Position numbers and translations under genes: made by a program
Notes under the pieces: generated by a model
Told to the model about the DNA's origin: nothing
What the model saw: the letters and a program-made list of their open reading frames with translations, nothing else
Databases searched by the model: none
Source: Oegoconia quadripuncta
Lineage: Eukaryota; Arthropoda; Insecta; Lepidoptera; Autostichidae
Length of the DNA: 64,000 nucleotides
Assembly (NCBI GenBank): GCA_949316235.1
Contig: OX438750.1
Span: 3,114,501-3,178,500 of the forward strand
Direction of reading: 5' to 3'
Shown here: in pieces, positions 57,601-63,975 of the stretch
Numbering within the stretch: position 1 is the stretch's first letter
Layout of the letters: each line of letters begins with the position of its first letter

Positions 57601-60255
57601 GACAGCTATGTCGTCCATGCTTGCTTATCATTCAAATAGTCAGTGATTTTATAATAGCCTTTTGTTAATAATTTCTGTTTTATGATTGCTTTAAATTTAT
57701 TTAAAGGCAAATTTTGAATGTCTAATGGAACCTTATTATAAAAGCGTATACATTGCCCTTTGAAGGATTTACTAACTTTGTGAAGTCAGCTAACATAAAC
57801 AGATAACTGGTTTTTATTCCTTGTATTAACATTGTGCCTATCACTATTTTTAGCGAATAAGGTTATATTTTTTTTGCATATAACAAATTCTCACAAATAT
57901 ATTGAGAAGTCATTGTTAAGATATTAATTTCCTTAAACTTATCTCTAAGAGACACTCTAGGTCCTAATTTATAAATGGCACGAATAGCACGCTTCTGCAG
58001 AACAAAAATGATATATAAGTCAGCAGCGTTTCCCCACAACAATATGCCATATGACATCAAGCTGTGGAAATAGCTAAAGTAAACCAGTCTTGCGTTATGA
58101 ACGTCTATTAAATTTCTGATTTTTTTGACTGCATACGCTGCAGAAGCAAGCTTTTTCGCTAGTTTCTAAATATGAGGCCCCCACTGAAGCTTAGCATCCT
58201 AAAAAGATAGTAGTGTCTACAAGGTCTAATTTATCACCTCGTACAAATATGTCAGTAGGCAGTTGTTTAACATTTGGTAAAGTAAATTTTATGCATTTAG
58301 TTTTTTTTTCATTCAAAAGAACATTATTTACTGTAAACCAGTTAACAAGTTCAAAAATAGCAGTGTTTACATCGGCACAAGATGATTTATATCTCTTAAC
58401 TTTAAATAGCACAGAGGTGTCATCTGCAAACAATACTATTTCACATCTACTCCGGGCAAGATGACGCAAGTCATTAATGTACACAAGAAACAAAAATGGT
58501 CCGAGAATTGAACCTTGTGGCACGCCCGTATGGACCTCAGACCCAGTGGACTTAGTGCCATTAACATGTACCCTCTGAATTCTATTATACAAGTATGATT
58601 TTAAAAGATTCAAAGCCTGACCTTGTATGCCGTAATATGCATAGTACAAGCTTCTAGTACCCATAGATCATTGGTGTGAGTGTCCGAATTATTTATAGTT
58701 TATTTATTATATGCCATTGCCTGTGATATAGATCGATATAAGCAGGTGTAGGTAGATACATACCTATTCCAAATTTTTATCGGTCGGCAAAAATACGCAG
58801 CATTAACAACAAAACGTATTTGAATGAGAGCAGCCAACAATCCAATTTTGTCTCGTATGCTATTATACTACTGTGAGATGGTGACGAGATAAGTGAGAGA
58901 GATTAGATAATGAGGTCACAGGAAAAAAATAATTTGAGCCTCGGTGGGTCAGCTTTTTTTTATGGACTACGGGTTCGTACTTGACCTCAATTACACCTGA
59001 TGTTAAGATGAGGTCGAAGGTGGAAGCGTACTGACCCTGAAACCCCAACACATTTGGAGGACTGGCTATTAACATTGCTGCTTGGCGGCAGATTTAGATA
59101 AGATGGTGGTAGCTACCGAGGCGGGCATTTAAAATGCCCTACCACCAACCAAACCGAGTACTTAAACATGTACCCCGTTGGGGATCGAACCCGCGACCTC
59201 CGAGACGTAAACCCAATGTTGTCTACATTGAGTTTAGACGCGATCTCCCAATTTGGGAGGTCCGGGTTCATTTCCCAGGCAGGTCTGTCATATACCAATA
59301 AGTATTAAATTTAACTTATGTGCATTTATCCGACTGCTCTTGAACGGTGAAGGAAAATATCGGGAGGAGACCTGCATGCCTGAGGAATAAAAATTCAAAG
59401 GCATGTGAAGTCCCGAACCGCATTTGGCCAGGGTGGTGTGGACTATGGCCCATACTCCCTCATTATACGAGGGAAGGCCTATATCCTTGCAGTGGAATGT
59501 TTTCGGGCTGAGATGATGATAGTTTTTATGACCATTACGTTGCAAGGAATACAACTAATAAGGTTTCTATGTAACTTAAAGCATTATGCAGTCGCTATAT
59601 AATTAATAAGCACGTGTATTATTTTGTCTTTTCTCGCTATGGCCCATACTCCCCCTCATTACGAGAAGGCTTATATATCTGCAGTGGGATGTTTATGGGT
59701 TGATGATGATGACTACATTGAGAAATACACAAATGTACTAGTCGCATGACAGGCGCGATGAACGTATATGTCGCGCGAAATAATATTGGTCCTGCTTATT
59801 GGCTTGGACGAAATTTACAACTATTCCACTTTCACTCCTTGTGGTGTTTTGGATGAATGATGAAAATGATTTGGATGAAATTTGGTTGGTAGGCAGATTA
59901 GGAGCTGGATTAACATAAAGGCTATTTTTTTTGCTGAACCGATTCTGATGAAAATCTTCCACAAAGTCGGGCGGAAGGTTAGTAGGCAGTTTTGCATAAG
60001 TCGCCAAATACGACTGTGCGTGTGTGTGTGTGTGTGTGTGGGTGTTGGGTGTGTGGGGGTGTGTGGGTGTGTGTGGGTGTTGGGTGTGTGGGTGTTGGGT
60101 GTGTGGGTGTGTGTGGGTGTTGGGTGTGTGGGTGTTGGGTGTGTGGGTGTGTGGGTGTGTGGGTGTTGGGTGTGTGGGTGTGTGGGTGTTGGGTGTGTGG
60201 GTGTTGGGTGTGTGGGTGTTGGGTGTGTGGGTGTGTGTGGGTGTTGGGTGTGTGG

Positions 60256-60324
<69 letters not shown>

Positions 60325-63300
60325 TGACATAGGCCCTTAGACATATCAAAACAGTGACATACCCATATCTTCCTGCATATCACCTCCCATTCGCCAGCGG
60401 TGATGAGCTCCTTGCTGATGATGTTGGGGCCGGTGGCATTCGATTCGTCCTCCGTCATCATCTCTATCACCGCTATCGACAAAAAAAATAATTTACGGTG
60501 TTTGTCACTTGCCATGTCACTATAATTATTTATAATTTTGAAGTTATGGGTCGAACAGACCTCACTTGACTTAGGACTCATTATCATATCAGCTACAGGA
60601 CTTTCACCGCTGAACATTGGCCTCCTTGGTGCAGTATAAGCAACTACTAGTAGCTACTAGGGCAGCAGTAGCAGCTACTACAGTAGCAGTAATAGTGTCA
60701 CTCACGATCCGGTGTAGGCGAGTGATGAGCGCACGTGACGAGCAGCAGATGGAATGACCTGTTCCTGGAAGTGGATGATGTAGCAGCTGGTACAGTAGTA
60801 GCAAATACTAGTAGCTACTGGGGCAGCAGTTACTACAATAGCAGTAACAGTGTCACTCGCGATCCGGTGTTAGCAAGGGATGCACGTGACGAGCTGCAGA
60901 TGACGTGACCTACTCCTGGATGTGGAGGACGTAGCAGCTATTGGTGCAGTAGTAATAGTGTCCAGTGAAGGCGAATATTGCGCGCATGTAACGAACTGCT
61001 GCTGTCATGACCTTCACCTGGAAATGGAGGATGTAGCAGCTACTGGTACAGCAAATACTAGTAGTAGCAGTAACAGGGTCACTTACAGTCCGGTGTAGGC
61101 GAGTGTTGTACGCACGTGGCGAGCTGCAAATGGCATGACCTACTCCTGGAAGTGGAGGATGTAGCAGCTACTGGTACAGTAGTAGCAAATACTAGTAGCT
61201 AAAACAGTAGCAGTAATAGTGTCACTCACGGTCCGGTGTAGGTGAGTGTTGCGCGCACGTGACGAGCTGCAGATGCATATGCCCACTCTCCTCAGAGGCC
61301 CAGATGAAGCTGACCTGGTGCGGGGCGGATGGCAGGAAGTGGAGGATGTCGTGAACGTTGATCCAGGCGTCTGGCGCCGTCTCGGTGATCAGCACTTGAA
61401 TGTGCTGGAACAACAAAAACAACACATCGTTAACCTAAGTAATAGAATAAGAAAATTAATATGTGTCTTCAGAAAAATACGACGTCTTAACGACATTTCC
61501 ACTGTCAAGACTGTATATTATACACTGTGTCAGTCCATACTTACTTATGGAATAGCCGTGTGGGGTGGTACCTGTAAAACTAATCTCATTCAGCTAGAAC
61601 GAGCCCAAAGCGTTGTTATCAAAGTAGCAAATTTTAAAAATTATCGGTATCCCACAACATCTTTATATCGAGAGTTCTTGGTTCTAACCGTTCATGTAAA
61701 ACTACATTCGCCCAAAGCTTCACCTTCTATTTGGGACCAATGTTATATAATAAATTTTGTAGAATTTACGTGCCGATTCGGGATCAAAGTTATTATTCTT
61801 GTAAAAAATTATTACTAAGTCACCTACAGACATTGGACTATGAAAATCTATACTTTGTTTTTTTTTTTTTTATGCATAACGGGTTGGTACTTGACCTCAA
61901 TCACACCTGATGTTAAGTGAAGATGAGGTCGAAGATGGAAGCGTACTGACACGGAAACCCCAACACATTTGGGGGACTGGATATCTTATCTCTGACAACC
62001 GGAACACGACAATGCTATTAACATTGCTGCTTGGCGGCAGATTTAGATATGATGGTGGTAGCTAGGCAGGCGGACATTTAAAATGCCCTACCACCAACCA
62101 AATTTGAATCATATATATTTATTATATGTAAATTATACTTACATATATATTTATCAAAAGTTAATACCTGATATTATATGGTGTGGATGTATATGTTATA
62201 AATCCTACTTATGCATACCTATTTACAAATTATTTTGAAACCCTATGCCTACCTATTAATAATTTACATACTAAACATTGGCATAACCAGATACATATTT
62301 AATCATAGTACTATTAGATAATAATACAATACATACACAAAACTGCTGACACAAATAATATAAACGCATGTACCCTTTTAAGATGGCAATAACAACGAAT
62401 GGCAGTCGCGTCATACCAAGTCGGCCATTTTTGAGAGACAGTGGTACTACCCTCCCGCAATACAGTATTTTTTCTAGTGCGGAGGTTAGTTTGTCATGGT
62501 TTTTCACTGCTAATAAGTGTTAATTGCTAATAATAATTATAATAATTACCTAAACAAATGTTGTAAATTAGTCTGTGCAATAAATAATATTTGTTTTGTT
62601 ATTTGTTAATGTAAATTAGAGTGAACTAGCTAGCTAGCCATTATATTAGTGAAGTTAAGTAATGTCTGGTAGGGTCTGTTCATGGATGGGTGACTAGGGT
62701 CGGGTAACATCGAAATACAAAATACGAAGAGCTGTGGTTCGAAAGATGGTAATTCCGAGACTCTGTTGGTCGACAAACCATCATCATCAGCCCGTAAACA
62801 TCCCACTGTAGGGTTATAGGCCTGGGACCTTCCCAGCCCACCTGTGCCCAGCTGGGTCGAGTCTCGAGGTGTATATATACAGAAGGGGCGGGACAGCTCA
62901 GGCCAATTAAAATGCCCTACCATGTATTAAATGTTTTAACAATATCTCACCCTGTCGCACGGCTTGTCGCAGCCGTCGGTGTGAGCGGGAGGCGCGAGCT
63001 GCGCGGGCGCATGTTCGTAGCCTGCGCTCGCGCTGAATAGCTCCAGCGGTATAAGCGCCAACTCCAGCCGCTGTTGCTTCCTGTCCAACACCTGGACCCA
63101 AACGCTGTAAGTGAGAGATACCGAATGTACACTGCAACAGTATAAAACTCTACTGGGAAAAGTCAAAAATGCTTTATTTTGTAGGTACACAGGGTACACT
63201 TAAAATAGTCAGATCTTACATTTTTTAAGCTACTGCTTGTTCAAAAGGCAATTTTCCCCTGAGAAGAACAAGCAAGAAACTCGAGACGTTGCTCTTTTAA

Positions 63301-63975
63301 AAATAGGTTTTTATATTGCAAAAAGGTTGCTCAATGTAAGCAACATTGGGTTTACGATTTGATATTGATATCTAGTTTGTACCTACAGATGATTATATTA
63401 TTTTAATTTATAGAAGCCCTAGCTTCACCTGAAACACAGGATTTTAGGTCAGGCACTAGTGGTATAGTTGCAGTTCAGTATTATTATGTAGATTCTATGT
63501 TTCAATGTACCATTTGAATTAATAAATATATTTGATTTGATTCGGAGGTCGCGGGTTCGATCCCCAACGGGCTACATGTTTAAGTATTCGCTTTGGTTGG
63601 TGATAGGGCATTTTAAATGTCCGCCTGGCTAGCTACCACCATCGTATCTAAATCTGCCGCCAAGCAGCAATGGTAATAGCATTATTGTGTTCCGGTTGTC
63701 AGAGATAAGATAGCCAGTTCCCCAAATGTGTTGGGGTTTCCGGGTCAGTACGCTTCCACCTTCGACCTCATCATCACTTAACATCAGGTGTGATTGTGGT
63801 CAAGTATCAATTCGTTGTACATAAAAAAAATTCAAAGTAGTCACTCACAATTGGCCGCATGGTGTCCAGCCGACGCGAGCCAGGTATTCGAACCAGGGGA
63901 ACGCCTCGTGCAATGGCTGCCGTAGCGAGTACCATCTGATGTCCGCCACCTCCATGGACTCATAAACGTCGGACG
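37671..63975 (-). CDS. Dpp8/9: DPP8/9-like prolyl dipeptidase, partial (last 13 coding exons)
   Basis: Serine protease of family S9B that removes N-terminal X-Pro/X-Ala dipeptides; DPP8 and DPP9 are cytosolic in animals. Exons on the minus strand: 63975-63849, 63104-62951, 61404-61230, 60472-60363, 56593-56441, 55421-55292, 53116-53021, 50814-50642, 46129-45986, 44737-44659, 42775-42583, 38839-38728 and 37763-37671. Phases join throughout to about 578 codons. The N-terminal part of the beta-propeller is upstream of the window. Landmarks match DPP8/9: WFEYLARVGWTP, WINVHDILHF, AGEWEV, VYFVG, VLHVYGGPEVQ, VVAVDSRGS, HGWSYGG (nucleophile Ser codon 44665-44663), HGLADENVHF (Asp codon 38805-38803) and GERHSLRA (His codon 37745-37743). 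The triad is complete. There is no signal peptide or membrane helix in the part seen. Exon 3', exon 8' and exon 11' ends have been tandemly duplicated (see those entries). Confidence 0.94.
37765..38430. other. DPP8/9 intron 12, AT-rich with GT-rich stretch
   Basis: GTGTGTTTGTGTAAGTGGGT repeats at 38028-38072; the 38130-38430 part is the 3'UTR of the following LINE remnant. Confidence 0.5.
38440..38720 (-). mobile_element. LINE C-terminal remnant abutting DPP8/9 exon 12
   Basis: The minus frame reads LHNLIPPSPFHLRTTRRGEG, FHPYIVNIPNVRTKKF and FIIRTAKACNSLPASVFPES ... VNRHLLGSR, the C-terminus of a non-LTR ORF2. It starts within about 30 bp of the exon 12 donor. The 137-codon ORF across 38788-38375 fuses out-of-frame exon and LINE and is not a gene. 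Confidence 0.8.
38728..38839 (-). CDS. Dpp8/9: DPP8/9 exon 12 (catalytic aspartate)
   Basis: Acceptor TTGTTATAG|G, donor GTGCAG|GTGAGA. Encodes EGRLLIIHGLADENVHFCHT and AALLSELVRLGKPHRVQ. Asp is in GLADENVHF. A LINE remnant begins within about 30 bp of this donor. Confidence 0.95.
38858..39122 (+). repeat. SINE family S2 (full length)
   Basis: GACGACGTGTTTGGTGTAGT, B box TGGTTCGAATCCCG, end AGATGGCGCTGTGTGTATG. Confidence 0.94.
39395..39495 (+). repeat. 17-bp tandem repeat
   Basis: GTATTAGTTAAGTAATT repeated about five times. Confidence 0.92.
39565..39716 (+). mobile_element. LINE 3'UTR fragment
   Basis: Second copy of the block at 25230-25395, ending GAAGTTTGAAGTTTGAAG. Confidence 0.75.
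39757..40217. mobile_element. Non-autonomous hAT element with intact 8-bp target duplication
   Basis: TAGGGCTTG...CAAGCCCTA ends, flanked on both sides by GTTGTGGG (39749-39756 and 40218-40225). The 461-bp AT-rich interior is without transposase. Confidence 0.92.
40401..40740 (+). repeat. SINE family S3 (full length)
   Basis: ACCGCCTCCGTGGCTCAATG, B box CGGGTTCGATCCCC, body, end GTCAAGTACCAACCCG and long poly-A. It is the reference copy for the family in this window. Confidence 0.96.
40981..42678 (-). repeat. 120/128-bp tandem array of exon 11 end plus its 5' splice site (13 donors)
   Basis: ACTGGT at the donor recurs at 41061, 41181, 41309, 41437, 41557, 41685 and then every 128 bp to 42581: 13 donors, of which the last is the authentic one. 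Each unit holds 32 codons of exon 11 (AYTERYMGLPGRAPHAYTRA and the rest to FFPDQ), the donor GTGAGTACTCAC and 24 or 32 bp of intron. The length difference is one CACACACT-type 8-mer. The junction of each unit lies where intron CACACAC meets exon ACACCGCC, a microhomology. The many 93-133-codon ORFs here are shadows. Confidence 0.95.
42583..42775 (-). CDS. Dpp8/9: DPP8/9 exon 11 (authentic copy)
   Basis: Acceptor CCCTTAG|GC, donor GACCA|GTGAGT, 193 nt. Encodes GGYLSLLGLATRPNIFKVCV, AGAPVTCWRLYDTAYTERYM and the tail to FFPDQ. It matches the '[20 protein letters not shown]' segment of DPP9. If the donor is not used, TGA follows at once in frame. Confidence 0.95.
42885..43380 (-). mobile_element. 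LINE L1, 3' end
   Basis: Minus frame: YVKKNIASFRKNSDNHDVNT, KLAGHISRLRKVSNSFKGLC, VDIQNLPLDKFKDTIKQKLI, YKISDYLDDNHPW, then 3'UTR. A short plus-strand L1 scrap lies at 42795-42875. Confidence 0.9.
43435..43850 (+). repeat. Repeat family S5 with Helitron-like scrap
   Basis: CTCGTATGCGAGGGAAGGCT, GGTCCGGGTTCGATTTCCAG, TATCCGACTGCTCTTGAACG, AAAGGCATGTGAAGT and a GATGATGA tail; 43515-43600 carries AATCACGGCGAAACGGCTGA. Confidence 0.7.
44225..44541. mobile_element. MITE family M4, left part
   Basis: CAGGGAAAATACGCT through GAAAATGTCGTCGAGATGCA; the right half is missing and the copy ends where the 20-bp repeat of exon 10 begins. Confidence 0.8.
44540..44658 (-). repeat. 20-bp tandem repeat starting at the exon 10 donor
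   Basis: About five copies of ACACAAGTTGGTTACAAATA (plus strand) run up to the donor. In transcript order, the donor and first intron bases (GTGAGGACGAGCTTGTGTTA) resemble the following units (GTAACCAACTTGTGTTA), so the unit appears to derive from the donor region. Confidence 0.85.
44659..44737 (-). CDS. Dpp8/9: DPP8/9 exon 10 (catalytic serine)
   Basis: Acceptor TTCGACAG|GTG, donor TTACG|GTGAGG, 79 nt. Encodes VEVLQWLAKETGCIDMERVA and IHGWSY. The nucleophile elbow is G-W-S-Y-G-G, completed by exon 11. Confidence 0.94.
44950..45190 (-). repeat. 13-bp minisatellite in DPP8/9 intron 9
   Basis: Variants of GCGTGTGACTGAC and GCGTGTGATTGGT repeat about 15 times. The 126- and 81-codon Ser/His/Thr ORFs are artefacts of it. 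Confidence 0.93.
45414..45745 (+). repeat. SINE family S3 (full length)
   Basis: ACCGCCTCCGTGGCTGAATG ... GTCAAGTACGAGTCCG and poly-A. Confidence 0.95.
45986..46129 (-). CDS. Dpp8/9: DPP8/9 exon 9
   Basis: Acceptor TGTCTTCAG|GGT, donor GACCAG|GTCAGG, 48 codons. Encodes GIRQLRMHMLAARGFNVVAV and DSRGSKHRGRAWEAAIKGKM, then GQVELDDQ, the hydrolase strand/loop conserved in DPP8/9 ('VVIDGRGS', 'MGQVE'). Confidence 0.94.
46655..46810 (+). repeat. Dispersed lepidopteran repeat
   Basis: CCCGACTGCCGAAGAAAGGA and CGGCTTGACCGATTTCGAAG, a common repeat string upstream of a LINE remnant. Confidence 0.5.
46835..47470 (-). mobile_element. RTE-like LINE, ORF2 C-terminal part
   Basis: Intact 184-codon frame (47389-46835) that continues further upstream in broken form: LFNTCILPIFTYGCQTWALT, KAQCRRLSVTQRAMERSI, KTKQLKWKWAGHTLRGGD, GRQFKRWADEIKEMAG and EEWRRMGEGGFCPKAHRAGY. 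'YGCQTWAL' and 'KWAGH' are RTE/CR1-type landmarks. The antisense 169-codon frame is a shadow. Confidence 0.88.
47486..47706. mobile_element. MITE family M5 (full length)
   Basis: TACAGGGTAAAAATTAATTCG and the complement CGAACTCAAATGCACCCTGTA; inner halves GGGACCATGAATTCAG / CGAATTCAACTATGG. Confidence 0.85.
47905..50718 (-). repeat. 102-bp tandem array of exon 8 end plus its 5' splice site (27 donors)
   Basis: The donor string CGGTAGCTG (plus strand) recurs exactly every 102 bp from 47991 to 50643, which gives 27 occurrences: the authentic exon-8 donor plus 26 more. The copies look identical. Each unit holds 77 bp of exon 8 (GCGCGGGGCAG... to CTACCGG) and 25 bp of intron beginning GTAAGGGGTC. 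A truncated unit closes the array near 47910-47940. 102 is 34 codons, and three frames stay open over the whole array (934 to 1005 codons). That is a consequence of the period, not evidence for three proteins. In the enzyme's own frame each unit reads LHVYGGPEVQTVTNSYR, then VRGRYTWGGAGQRCPTV. Confidence 0.95.
50642..50814 (-). CDS. Dpp8/9: DPP8/9 exon 8 (authentic copy)
   Basis: Acceptor TTACTGCCCAG|AG, donor CTACCGG|GTAAGG. Encodes ESSLSSADIPAPQIYSTRLS, then CPTVLHVYGGPEVQTVTNSY and R, the start of the alpha/beta-hydrolase domain. The last 77 bases and the donor are the seed of the 102-bp array that follows in the intron. Confidence 0.93.
50830..51290. other. DPP8/9 intron 7, nothing called
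   Basis: AACCAACAGCTGTTTTACAA and its complement near 52925 suggest a spread repeat; AT-rich otherwise. Confidence 0.4.
51298..51653 (-). mobile_element. MITE family M3, truncated
   Basis: ATTAGGTCCTTACCTATGAA ... TTGGATATAGCTTTGAAAAT; the right end is replaced by a (CACG)n run. Confidence 0.88.
51654..51720 (+). repeat. (CACG)n/(CA)n microsatellite
   Basis: CACGCACGCACGCACG then CACACACACACG; joins an M3 fragment to a LINE fragment. Confidence 0.97.
51720..51950 (+). mobile_element. LINE C-terminal remnant
   Basis: KITSSAIDCPELVSKISLRP, ILRFNPLLDLPPCSTNYRQN and NEFDLDLFCTSVTSARNKIK, a common insect ORF2 C-terminus. Confidence 0.75.
51950..52770 (-). mobile_element. LINE L1, C-terminal 190 codons and 3'UTR
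   Basis: Minus frame 52762-52190: LVYFSYFHSLMSYGILLWGN, AADINTIFVLQKRAVRAIYQ, HDVNTRNKDKLAGHISRLHK, then DIQNLPFNKFKDTIKQKL and SDYLDDKQSW. Complete to the stop, 5'-truncated. Confidence 0.92.
53021..53116 (-). CDS. Dpp8/9: DPP8/9 exon 7
   Basis: Acceptor ATTTTACAG|AA, donor TTAGAG|GTAACA. Encodes a polar, low-complexity stretch (ETSETRSFNGSWDSRSGDGD and ETDCSETTLL) with no clear counterpart in the vertebrate enzyme. It is supported by splice sites and by phase continuity with both neighbours. Confidence 0.75.
53640..53760. repeat. Nested inverted repeat
   Basis: Outer arms CATCAATTGCATAC and GTATGCAATTGATG; inner hairpin GCGCCCGAGCGCAGCGAGGGCGC. It directly follows the recombinase-like fragment and may be its mobile-element terminus. 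Confidence 0.75.
53708..54010 (-). CDS. Short gene fragment resembling the N-terminal domain of tyrosine-recombinase-like (Crypton-type) proteins
   Basis: Starts at ATG 54010-54008. Reads MSSDEDMDLTPDFIKEQAKT, VLENLLPPNSKERYVKAYDE and FMKWRLEKKVKSLSETVLYH, then ILMNYL. The 'LP..SK.RY...YD.FM.W...K..KS.SE..L' pattern is that of the SAM-like core-binding domain found in insect Crypton-derived or transposon recombinase-like proteins. After about residue 66 the frame runs into unrelated sequence (SYNLTFCFYL...) to a stop. No catalytic domain follows, so this is either a truncated copy or a first exon whose partner I cannot find. It sits inside DPP8/9 intron 6, same strand. Confidence 0.5.
   Translation of the reverse strand: MSSDEDMDLTPDFIKEQAKTVLENLLPPNSKERYVKAYDEFMKWRLEKKVKSLSETVLYHILMNYLRSYNLTFCFYLPHNRYVKQSVYLGCKHQLHTRAN
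54015..55285. other. DPP8/9 intron 6, remainder
   Basis: A tandem scrap (ACCTATGCTGTAATG twice, 54340-54395) and a LINE-like tail near 55020-55145. No gene is supported. The ORFs at 54118, 54503 and 54542 show no motif. Confidence 0.45.
55292..55421 (-). CDS. Dpp8/9: DPP8/9 exon 6
   Basis: Acceptor GTCTAACAG|GAG, donor CCTCCG|GTGAGT. Encodes ECTTAVITSSNISCVPCTRV and YRLTHSPQPALLAQG. It is a less conserved propeller exon, placed by phase and position. Confidence 0.85.
55732..55998. mobile_element. Palindromic MITE family M1
   Basis: Near-identical to 13014-13280, same centre orientation; flanked by TATA-rich sequence. Confidence 0.95.
56225..56435 (+). repeat. SINE family S3, headless
   Basis: CTACCACCACCTTATCTAAATC ... 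GTGATTGAGGTCAAGTGCTA and poly-A, ending 5 bp before DPP8/9 exon 5's donor region. Confidence 0.9.
56441..56593 (-). CDS. Dpp8/9: DPP8/9 exon 5
   Basis: Acceptor GTCGGTAG|GTA, donor GATACG|GTATAT, 51 codons. Encodes VDEARQLVYFVGLRETPLER and HLYVAPL, matching 'LVYFQGTKDTPLEHHLYV' of human DPP9. Confidence 0.92.
56655..57110 (+). mobile_element. LINE L1, C-terminal part
   Basis: LQKRAVRAIYKLGP, then NTRYKNKLAVHASRLHKVSK, SFKGQCIRFYNKVPVDIQNL and KIFDYLDDKQAWT, with one frameshift near 56735-56850. Runs opposite to the host gene. Confidence 0.9.
57306..57400 (+). repeat. SINE family S1 fragment
   Basis: GTAATGGATAGTGAAACCTG, GGTTGCTGGTTCGAATCCCG then a jump to GAGTCTTGAATGTTTATA. Confidence 0.75.
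57480..58665 (-). mobile_element. LINE L1: reverse transcriptase C-terminal half to 3' end
   Basis: The most complete L1 copy. 58664-58191 reads QALNLLKSYLYNRIQRVHVN, TGVPQGSILGPFLFLVYIND and IVLFADDTSVLFKV, with the RT catalytic FADD box, then LVNWFTVNNVLLNEKKTKCI. After frame breaks, 58060-57863 reads MMSYGILLWGNAADLYIIFV and the tail ends in NLPLNKFKAIIKQK...TDYLNDKQAW at about 57600. A jockey-type non-LTR element, 5'-truncated and mutated. Confidence 0.93.
58950..59235 (-). repeat. SINE family S3
   Basis: Reverse copy with head: GGGGATCGAACCCGCGACCT, TAAACCCAATGTTGTCTACA; joined at about 59236 to an S5 repeat. Confidence 0.92.
59236..59525 (+). repeat. Repeat family S5 (fullest copy)
   Basis: GCGATCTCCCAATTTGGGAG, B-box-like GGTCCGGGTTCATTTCCC, TATCCGACTGCTCTTGAACG, AAAGGCATGTGAAGTCCCGA, ATACGAGGGAAGGCCTATAT and GATGATGAT end. 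Possibly a tRNA-related SINE; a second 3' end is at 59636-59715. Confidence 0.75.
60015..60322 (+). repeat. GT-rich microsatellite/minisatellite
   Basis: About 300 bp of (GT)n mixed with GTGTGGGTGTTGG units, ending about 40 bp from the exon-4 donor of the DPP8/9 gene. All ORFs across it are low-complexity Thr/His or Cys/Val artefacts. Confidence 0.97.
60363..60472 (-). CDS. Dpp8/9: DPP8/9 exon 4
   Basis: Acceptor GTCGATAG|CG, donor ATATGG|GTATGT. Encodes VIEMMTEDESNATGPN and ELITAGEWEVICRKIW, equivalent to the 'LTSGEWEV' segment of DPP9. A second acceptor 9 bp inside (GTGATAG|AG) would keep the frame and drop three residues. Confidence 0.88.
60690..61190 (-). repeat. Decayed tandem copies of the DPP8/9 exon 3 3' end and donor
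   Basis: Four diverged units of roughly 120-190 bp are centred near 60700-60775, 60855-60925, 60970-61030 and 61087-61165. Each carries the exon-3 end (plus-strand blocks TCCGGTGTAG, CGCACGTG, CGAGCTGC and GAAGTGGAGGATGT) followed, in transcript order, by a donor-like GTGAGTGAC or GTAAGTGAC and by intron sequence rich in AGTAGCAG/CTACTAG. The middle of the exon is missing from the copies. An acceptor-like CCACTTCCAG appears at the front of several, so they resemble mini-exons. Confidence 0.75.
61230..61404 (-). CDS. Dpp8/9: DPP8/9 exon 3
   Basis: Acceptor TTGTTCCAG|CAC, donor GGACC|GTGAGT. Encodes HIQVLITETAPDAWINVHDI and FIWASEESGHMHLQLVT. WINVHDI is a DPP8/9 signature. Its 3' end and donor recur in decayed copies at 60690-61180. 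Confidence 0.92.
61425..61850 (+). mobile_element. LINE remnant, C-terminal
   Basis: NRIRKLICVFRKIRRLNDIS, TVKTVYYTLCQSILTYGIAV, WGGTCKTNLIQLERAQSVVI then KVANFKNYRYPTTSLYREF, the post-RT region of a non-LTR element. It begins about 20 bp beyond the acceptor of DPP8/9 exon 3. Confidence 0.85.
61858..62102 (-). repeat. SINE family S3, headless
   Basis: Reverse copy with poly-T, GACCTCAATCACACCTGATG ... AAAATGCCCTACCACCAACC. Confidence 0.92.
62103..62645. other. DPP8/9 intron 2 segment, nothing recognised
   Basis: AT-rich, no coding or repeat signature I can name. Confidence 0.5.
62650..62710 (+). mobile_element. 5S-rRNA-derived SINE (S4), head fragment
   Basis: AAGTTAAGTAATGTCTGGTA and GTTCATGGATGGGTGACTAG, third copy of the 5S-like head. 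Confidence 0.7.
62770..62920. repeat. S5 3' end joined to the 24520-type repeat
   Basis: CATCATCAGCCCGTAAACAT (S5 tail complement), then CACCTGTGCCCAGCTGGGTC and GGGGCGGGACAGCTCAGGCC. Confidence 0.6.
62951..63104 (-). CDS. Dpp8/9: DPP8/9 exon 2
   Basis: Acceptor CTTACAG|C, donor GACAGG|GTGAGA. Encodes VWVQVLDRKQQRLELALIPL, like the DPP9 propeller, then a variable Cys-containing loop (HTDGCDKPCDR). Confidence 0.9.
63155..63325 (-). mobile_element. LINE L1 3'UTR end
   Basis: AATGCTTTATTTTGTAGGTAC, TTTTCCCCTGAGAAGAAC and AAGAAACTCGAG, identical in style to the end of the 51950-52770 copy. Confidence 0.88.
63318..63828 (+). repeat. SINE family S3 split by an insertion
   Basis: The S3 head GCTCAATGTAAGCAACATTG...TTACGATT stops at 63358 and resumes at 63541 with TTCGGAGGTCGCGGGTTCGA, to poly-A at 63828. 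Confidence 0.92.
63359..63540 (+). mobile_element. Insertion within the S3 SINE
   Basis: About 180 bp ending AATTAATAAATATATTTGATTTGATT, with GATT at both junctions. The end is typical of a short non-LTR 3' fragment. Origin not identified. Confidence 0.65.
63849..63975 (-). CDS. Dpp8/9: DPP8/9 exon 1 of those in the window
   Basis: Acceptor TTGTTTTAG|CG, donor CCAATT|GTGAGT. Encodes SDVYESMEVADIRWYSLRQP and FPWFEYLARVGWTPCGQ, matching the propeller segment of DPP8/9. More exons must lie beyond 64000. Confidence 0.88.

Noticed and set aside
59738..60617. Long Thr/His and Cys/Val/Gly ORFs
   Set aside because: Translation of a GT microsatellite in all frames. One of them merely picks up exon 4 (ELITAGEWEV) at its start.
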